Positions 58,244-64,000 of a stretch of 64,000 nucleotides of DNA are shown here, piece by piece. The notes beneath the pieces are model-generated. The model worked only from the letters and a program-made list of their open reading frames with translations, was not told where the DNA came from and did no database searches. Each line of letters starts with the position of its first letter. Position 1 is the first letter of the stretch. The position numbers were made by a program, and so were the translations under genes. The stretch lies in contig CP142457.1 in assembly GCA_038049695.1 (NCBI GenBank), forward strand, positions 25,682,501 through 25,746,500. Direction: 5' to 3'. The stretch comes from Cinnamomum chago. Lineage: Eukaryota > Streptophyta > Magnoliopsida > Laurales > Lauraceae.

Positions 58244-60840
58244 CTGCAAAACAAAGTATAAATCATATAGTTAGTTTCACCAACAGTAAATAATTTGGTT
58301 AGTTTGATTATGAAAGAACACACTTTGACTAATGACGGTGCATAAAGTTATGGGTGCAAAATCTGACCTGACCCACCAATCCAACCTGTACCCAGACAAT
58401 CCACCTTACCACCACACCATTAGTAGGTCAGGGATTGAATATGGGTTGACCTGCCATACCTGTCTAACCCATCATGTCCCTGCGTGAGCCCTCCCCACCA
58501 ATATAAACCTAAATAGATGGTTGTTAACACTTCTATATAGCCCACATGTAGCACAAGGGAAAAAACTATACTAAAATGGTTAAGCAGGTCGGATCAGGGT
58601 GACCCATGTCAGGTGTGGGATGGAGGTGTCATACTGTCAACCAACGTAGAACTCATCTCAATCTCGCTGTTTAGACTAAACATCACCCATTTTCTAACCT
58701 AACCAAAGTTGTTCTAGAGACCCACCCAGTTACTTAGACCTGCCTAACTTGTGCAAGAACTAGAGTAATAGGTAAGAATAGACTACTTAACCTGAGTAAC
58801 TGTAACTCTACAAGTTTTTGTACTTTGTTGCGACTAATTGCAGATAACCAGGAGGTGATTAGAGTTAGAGATGAAATGAGTTAACCCTGTAATCAAGTTT
58901 CAAGGATGCAAATGGGCCTCAGAGAATCTGGGATGAACTTATTCTTCAAATACTCTAAGGACCCGATTATAACAAGCAGGAATGGGCCAATATCTGGAAC
59001 CATCTCTCATCTGGATTCAGTTTTCAGTCCACTACAGGGATCCCTATTAAATAATTTAAAATTTTTGTCAAGGATCTAAAGCATGCTAAACATAGGCAAG
59101 CATTGGCACGGGCACCATTAAGGAAAAGTTTTTCCATGTAAGTTGAAGGCCCACCATGGAAAAGGGGTAGGCCAAGAGAACATTGATGAAAGTAGTACGG
59201 ATAGATTTGAAGAAGAGCAACTTAACCAAGAATTTGGCCCTAGATATATCGGAATGGAGAGAATTCATTTAACCAACCCCATCATAGTTGTGACAAGGCT
59301 CTGATGATGATGATCTAAAGAATGATGAACATCATCAGAGCAAAATAATAAATGAAGTTAAGTAACCATATTTAACTCATACGGTCATTTGAATTGATTA
59401 AGAAGAGAAGTATAAACTTGACAAGATTTTAGCCTGAGACTACTGTCCATCCTTTATCTCTCTACTTCTCACAATTAGTGCTAGAGTGATGGCCCCATAA
59501 ATTTATGATGTGTAGAGAGAGGAGTAACCTTATGGGAGAAAAGTCTCCTCAAAGAGGAAATCAATCACGTGGTCAACTCTTCAAATTTAAACCAAAGAGT
59601 TTTCCCAAATTTAACTTAAAATTTAATAGTATCCAGAAGGAACTAGAGAATGGGCCAGGTGGATTGGATAAGCCGAACAACTATAATGGGTCTGTCAAGC
59701 CTAATAGGCCTGTTGACATATGCTTCATCATGCAAACATTTCATACGCTAAGACCCTAATACTCAACACCACAAGCATCATCATCACCATCATGATCATT
59801 AAAGCCTTGTCCCAATTATGTTGGGGTCGGCTACATGAATTCTGTTGCTCCATCCACAGGCATATATTATGTAAATTATATAAATGCAAATACATAAAGA
59901 TATTGTGTGTGTGTGTGGACAAGGCTCTGATGATGATGATCTAAAGATTGATGAACATCATCAGGGCAAAATAATAAATGAAGTTAAGTAACCATATTTA
60001 ACTCATACGGTCATTTGAATTGATTACGAAGAGAAGTATAAACTAGACAAGATTTTAGCCTGAGCCTACTGTCCATCCTTTATCTCTCTACTTCTCACAA
60101 TTAGTGCTAGAGTGATGGCCCCATAAATTTATGATGTATAGAGAGAGGAGTAACCTTACGGGAGAAAAGTCTCCTCAATGAGGAAATCAATCACGTGGTC
60201 AACTCTTCAAATTTAAGCCAAAGAGTTTTCCCAAATTTAACTTAAAATTTAATAGTATCCAGAAGGAACTAGAGAATGGACCAGGTGGATTGGATAAGCC
60301 GAACAACTATAATGGGTCTGTCAAGCCTAATAGGCCTGGCCTGTTGACATATGCTTCATCATGCAAACTTTTCATACGCTAAGACCCTAATACTCAACAC
60401 CACAAGCATCACCATCACCATCATGATCATCAAAGCCTTGTCCCAACTATGTTGGGGTAAGCTACATGAATTATGTTGCTCCATCCACAAGCATATATTA
60501 TGTAAATTATATAAATGCAAATACATACAGATATTGTGTGTGTGTGTTTTAAGTATATTTTATGAACATATAAACACACTATACTAGTTTGTAATTCAGC
60601 CTTCCTTTGGATCTGGGTTCAGTCCCTTTATTCTAATCGGGATCCAGGCTCAGGCCTTTAATTTAAGGCTGGGTATGAGAATGAGTCCTGCAACATGGTA
60701 CATGTACCTAATGCAAATTCAGGTACAATATGGACCCAACCCAAACCCAACCAGTTTTTATCCCAGTAGAGTGGATTATCACATCATTTTTGGTTCTTTT
60801 ACATGGCGACACACGACATCAAAAGTGATGGAAAAAATAC
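58244..60840 (-). other. TL29 intron (2597 bp) with a tandem duplication
   Basis: Bounded by GTATTTTT (donor, minus strand, at 60840) and TTGCAG (acceptor, 58244). It holds a 626-bp tandem duplication (59292-60543) and otherwise AT-rich DNA. The stretch around 58350-58650, rich in GGGTCAGG/ACCTGACCC-like words, may be an old repeat that I cannot classify. Confidence 0.7.
59292..60543. repeat. 626-bp tandem duplication
   Basis: GACAAGGCTCTGATGATGAT occurs at 59292 and 59918, and the sequence stays collinear to the (GT)n stretch ending each unit (about 59905-59916 and 60537-60546), with about a dozen substitutions and a 5-bp insertion (GGCCT). Each unit includes CCTTGTCCCAA..ATGTTGGGGT, a hairpin-forming motif common in dispersed plant repeats. 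Confidence 0.92.
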
Positions 60841-60978
60841 CTGACGAGGGCCAAAGCCAATAGCAGAGAATTTATCTTTCATTTCCTGGACGGATGCTCT
60901 GTCCCACTGCAAGATCCTCCCATCTGGATCCGGTTCTTCAGAATCAGACCGTCCAAATTGTCTGTCAAACAAGCCCCA
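60841..60978 (-). CDS. TL29: TL29 (thylakoid lumenal 29 kDa protein) internal exon, most 5' one found
   Basis: Encodes 46 residues from WGLFDRQFGRSDSEEPDPDG to VQEMKDKFSAIGFGPRQ in phase 0, with donor GTATTTTT at 60840. The chosen acceptor is ATATGGACAG, giving exon end 60978. The GGACAG before it would read GQ and is part of the family consensus, so the exon may extend further right. I found no further upstream exon (transit peptide and N-terminal half) between 60979 and 64000. They may lie beyond the window. Confidence 0.8.
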
Positions 60979-61521
60979 CTGTCCATATCACACAACATGA
61001 TTCATATATGTCAACTTATTTTAGCATATTGATAATTTCATCAATCAAGAAAAGGAAGAAAATTGCTTTTAAAGACAAACTATGGGTTCAAATTGTTTAG
61101 GCAGCCAGTTTGTTCTTGCTCAGATATCACAAGTACACACCTTGCCTCTATTTTCCAATTGCTATTTCCATGGTATATTTTATTTTCAGGTACTGAGAAA
61201 AGTGGAGAAATTTGACTCTGAATTTTCATGTGCAGTATATTTCTTGTCCCCATGTTGTCTCCCTTGTTCCCATTGCTTTTTAGTTTTCATTTCTCTCCTT
61301 CAAAGGAAGTGAAATAACAAAAAGAAAATGTACATTTTCATCTTTACTTTTTGTAAGGAAAAGTACCCTTTTCCAGGTAATAAAGAAGGTAAATTTCCAT
61401 CGAAATCGAATCATCTAAATTCAGCTAAAGAGCGAAGTGCTTAGGAATGTGTTTTATACTGTTTTCATCGAAATTTCTTGTCCAATTTTTCTAGGATGCA
61501 TTACACCCAAATAAAGCTCTC

Positions 61522-61707
61522 TCACTTCTTTCCCTGGTGAGCCTCCAGTATCTTGGGCACTTCAGTATTGAAATATTTAGAGGTCTTCCTGTCAAGCTTT
61601 ATGTTCTCTATTGTAGGCTCTGGAAGACTGGAACTTTCATGGCAAGCAACTAAGTTTGAATGATTCTTGTGCTTCTCATACTTTTTCCAGAGTCTTGAAG
61701 ATAGCAT
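61522..61707 (-). other. Unassigned 61-codon ORF
   Basis: Minus-strand ORF beginning MLSSRLWKKYEKHKNHSNL and ending EVPKILEAHQGKK before a TGA. Its composition looks protein-like (balanced K/E, no low complexity), and an AG that could serve as an acceptor lies near its start. It would sit within or next to the TL29 5' intron but does not resemble TL29. Function unknown; it may be a chance ORF or a terminal exon of another gene. Confidence 0.2.
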
Positions 61708-61837
61708 TGCATTATTTCATTGTGACATTAACTCAGCAATCTCATTTTTTCGAACTTCTTCTAATTATTGTTTATTATAATTCTCAGAAATCTCAGAAAT
61801 TTTCCTTTCCATTTGTTTTCCTTCTAATGCTACCTCT

Positions 61838-62200
61838 TTTTTTTGTTTTTTAATGTTAACTTTCATTAAAAGAGGCTTAACAGTACAACAGAGTTACAGA
61901 GGTATATTGAAAAGCAAAACGACGACAAACAGAGGAAAATCAACCAACACCACTATGACTACATCCATGCCATAGAAGATCCACAAACCAAAACAAAAGC
62001 CCACAGGGGAAATAGGGGAGCTTATAAGCTCAAGAGGCAAACAACAAAGAGGAGAAAGGAGACCACACTAAGAAAAAGCCACTTCCTTCCAATTGAGAAG
62101 AATAAAATCCATGGGAACACTGTCGAAGGAAGGGAGGATGGACTACCAAGAATTGTGTGACCATGGCTTGTCATTATGAAAATTAAGAATTGTTCATATA
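61838..62200 (-). mobile_element. Possible LINE 3'-end fragment
   Basis: Begins on the plus strand with a T-rich run (TTTTTTTTGTTTTTTAATG), then AACTTTCATTAAAAGAGGC, resembling the reverse complement of a LINE 3' UTR with a degenerate poly-A tail. No coding part and no target duplication seen. Confidence 0.35.
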
Positions 62201-62215
62201 CCTATAAAGGGCTGG

Positions 62216-62623
62216 TTGTGTGATTGCCCATGCACAACAGATACCAATACCGAATCGGATAGGGGCAGAGGAAATCTGGCAACTTGCCTATAGATGCTGG
62301 AATGGATTAAGTAACAAGTCTGATTTGAAGTGTGAGCTAAAAAAAGTGGAAAGTTATTTAATGACCAAGGACTTAAGAGTAGTTTGGAATCACCATGGAC
62401 ACCCCTAGGCCACCAGCACTGTACAAAGATGACGTCCTTCATACAACGGCCATGTAGTTACATGTTGCCTGACTTCATGTCAGCCGTGGATGATAATTCG
62501 GCTTATGCCAGCCATGTTAAGAAATTATCTGACAGAGGTCAGCCATGGGAGGACTTGATCTTCTGGTATCGCCATGCTGTTGTCGAGCAGTGGGTCACTG
62601 TGTGTGCACATGAGAATCTTTAA
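62216..62623 (+). other. Unassigned protein-like stretch in two frames
   Basis: Two overlapping plus-strand frames: IAHAQQIPIPNRIGAEEIWQ... to WNHHGHP (to 62408), and MTSFIQRPCSYMLPDFMSAV... to VEQWVTVCAHENL (62429-62623). Trp/His-rich content and lack of low complexity suggest decayed coding DNA, perhaps a retroelement or captured gene fragment. I do not recognise the family. Confidence 0.25.
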
Positions 62624-64000
62624 GTACCCATGTGTGGTCTTGTACCTGTAATACTTGACCCCGTGACTGGCCGGTGCTACCTGGGGATTAGGTGGATGTC
62701 AAGGGATGTGTGAAAAGACTATGGGACAGTTTTGCGGCTTATTATACTGGAATGTTACTTTGTTTTCCATGCATTTATTAAAGTTATAAGGAGTTTCAAT
62801 GTTATTGTATTATCTTAAAGGCAAATAGAATTGAATGGTTGTTCACTCAATTTTCACTAACCCAGGGATTGCCCCTCCCAAGTAAACCAGGATTTAGAGA
62901 ATGAGGAATACCGTGATGATCAAGAGATGATAGGCTTCAGAATGCATAATTGAGGAATGACGTCACCTAGAGATAAAGAGAATTAGATTTATCATTTGAT
63001 TGGTTCATTTTATTTATTTACTGTAGTTGAACATTTTGAATTGTAGAGGTTTTATCTTACTCAAGTATAGTTGGCATTGTCAGTTGATTTATTTGGACCT
63101 TCAGATTTTAATATATATGCAAGTTATTTAATAGATTTGCACTACATTCTTATTGTGCTCAATTAATTTGATTTAAGATAGTGATTGTGATATATTATTA
63201 GTCGCAACACGGAATCCGACAGGACCCCGGGTTCTGTGTCGTGATAGTTGGACACTTGGACTCGCCATTACTTATTTCAAAATGTTTTTCAAATCTTTGA
63301 CTAGTGCTCATATCATGGTTCAGCAAGTTAAACTTCATAGTTGGGTCACATTGAACCGAATCATACACTCCACCAGTTCATCATCCTGTCTAGTTTCTAA
63401 AACACTGGTCGGCACCGGGATGTAAATATGCTACGTGGCGGCCGATATATCGGCCATAGCGGGCGATACCGCCACGCTACGGCCAAGTTATTGGCTGCCA
63501 CAGGATATCGTGCCCGTAGCGGCCGATACACTTACGTGGCGGCCGACACGACGGGGGGGGGGGTCTTTTGGCGTTTTTAGGGTTTTTTACCCTTCTCTTC
63601 CCTCTCTTCCCCTCTATGTTTGCTGTTTTTTACTCTTTGTGGTCCCAAGTGTCTCCCAAATCCATTTCTTCAAGATTTCTTGCCACCAAATCACCAACAT
63701 TCAATTATTGAAAGAAATCTAAAGATTCTAAACAAGATTCTTCATCTAGGTATGTGATTTTTTTTTTCAACTTTTGAGATTATCACTCTCTAACTACTAT
63801 GAATCACAACATAATGGCATCATTGTCTTGTTTTATTGTAGATCCATGCTTCCTTTTGATCTTGCATGCATATCTTTTGTTTGTTTTTTTTATATATTGT
63901 TATTTTTATTTTCGGATTTATGTTATTTAAAAAAAAAAACACTGAAGGGGATGAGGATAACCATAGCCCCTTGAATCTTGGTAGACATTCCTTTTGGTGG
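62624..64000. other. Right-hand region without recognised genes
   Basis: Apart from the GC-rich cluster, nothing recognised. 63197-63235 (CAACACGGAATCCGACAGG) resembles the 34494-34510 LTR string GCAACACGGAATCCAATGAG, so a gypsy LTR remnant may lie at about 63190-63240. TL29 5' exons were looked for by conserved peptides and not found. Confidence 0.4.
63421..63563. repeat. GC-rich short-repeat cluster with a 16-bp palindrome and a G run
   Basis: TACGTGGCGGCCGA occurs at about 63432 and 63533, with a related GTAGCGGCCGATA between. GGCCGATATATCGGCC (63439-63454) is a perfect palindrome. An 11-nt G run (63553-63563) follows. It stands out from AT-rich surroundings and looks like part of an unclassified repeat. 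Confidence 0.6.

Noticed and set aside
59760-60480. tRNA gene suggested by hairpin CCCAACTATGTTGGGG
   Set aside because: No cloverleaf, no A/B boxes; it is a short dispersed repeat motif.

Overview
The window is nuclear DNA from a flowering plant. This follows from an osmotin/thaumatin-like PR-5 gene, from exons of the plant-specific thylakoid-lumen protein TL29 (APX4), and from nested plant-type LTR retrotransposons, LINE remnants and hAT transposons. The species cannot be fixed from the sequence. Host genes occupy little of the window. Most of it is transposable elements inserted into one another, plus one large tandem segmental duplication.

Region 1 (1-13128) is a minus-strand Ty3/gypsy chromovirus of Tekay/Del type with long (3174 bp) LTRs. 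It has a clear PBS and polypurine tract and a gag-pol broken by a frameshift, an in-frame stop and a catalytic RT substitution. Between its PBS and its complete right-hand LTR lies a tandem array of 3 x 1204 bp. Each unit is the first 1074 bp of the LTR plus 130 bp of the DNA flanking the insertion. The element carries the target duplication TTAAT on its array side and right side, and it sits in the LTR of an older, small gypsy-like element.

Region 2 (13134-36296) and region 4 (40195-56236) are two copies of one segment. Shared parts, in order, are: small gypsy-like element with a LINE 3' end in its right LTR; PR-5 gene; TL29 3' end and last-intron DNA; Tekay-type LTR with target duplication TGATT; a copia element nested in that LTR. 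Copy 1 has a PR-5 pseudogene (nonsense codon, degraded TATA and GCC boxes), an hAT insertion, and has lost the TL29 terminal exon, with a perfect 42-bp palindrome at the loss site. Copy 2 has an intact PR-5 gene and the TL29 terminal exon, and other deletions and insertions. Region 3 (36297-40194), between the copies, is a decayed plus-strand copia element at the duplication junction, carrying a SINE-like insertion.

Region 5 (56270-64000) is single-copy. TL29 continues here on the minus strand (exons 58109-58243 and 60841-60978). Its last intron is about 9.6 kb and contains the nested retrotransposons; the next intron contains a 626-bp tandem duplication. The 5' exons of TL29 were not found and presumably lie to the right of the window.

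Plausibly functional host genes are therefore PR-5 (46049-46759) and the 3' half of TL29. Long poly-C/poly-G runs (11-26 nt) recur across the window, mainly in transposable elements. I found no novel multi-gene system; the most unusual structure is the LTR/flank junction array at 6343-9954.
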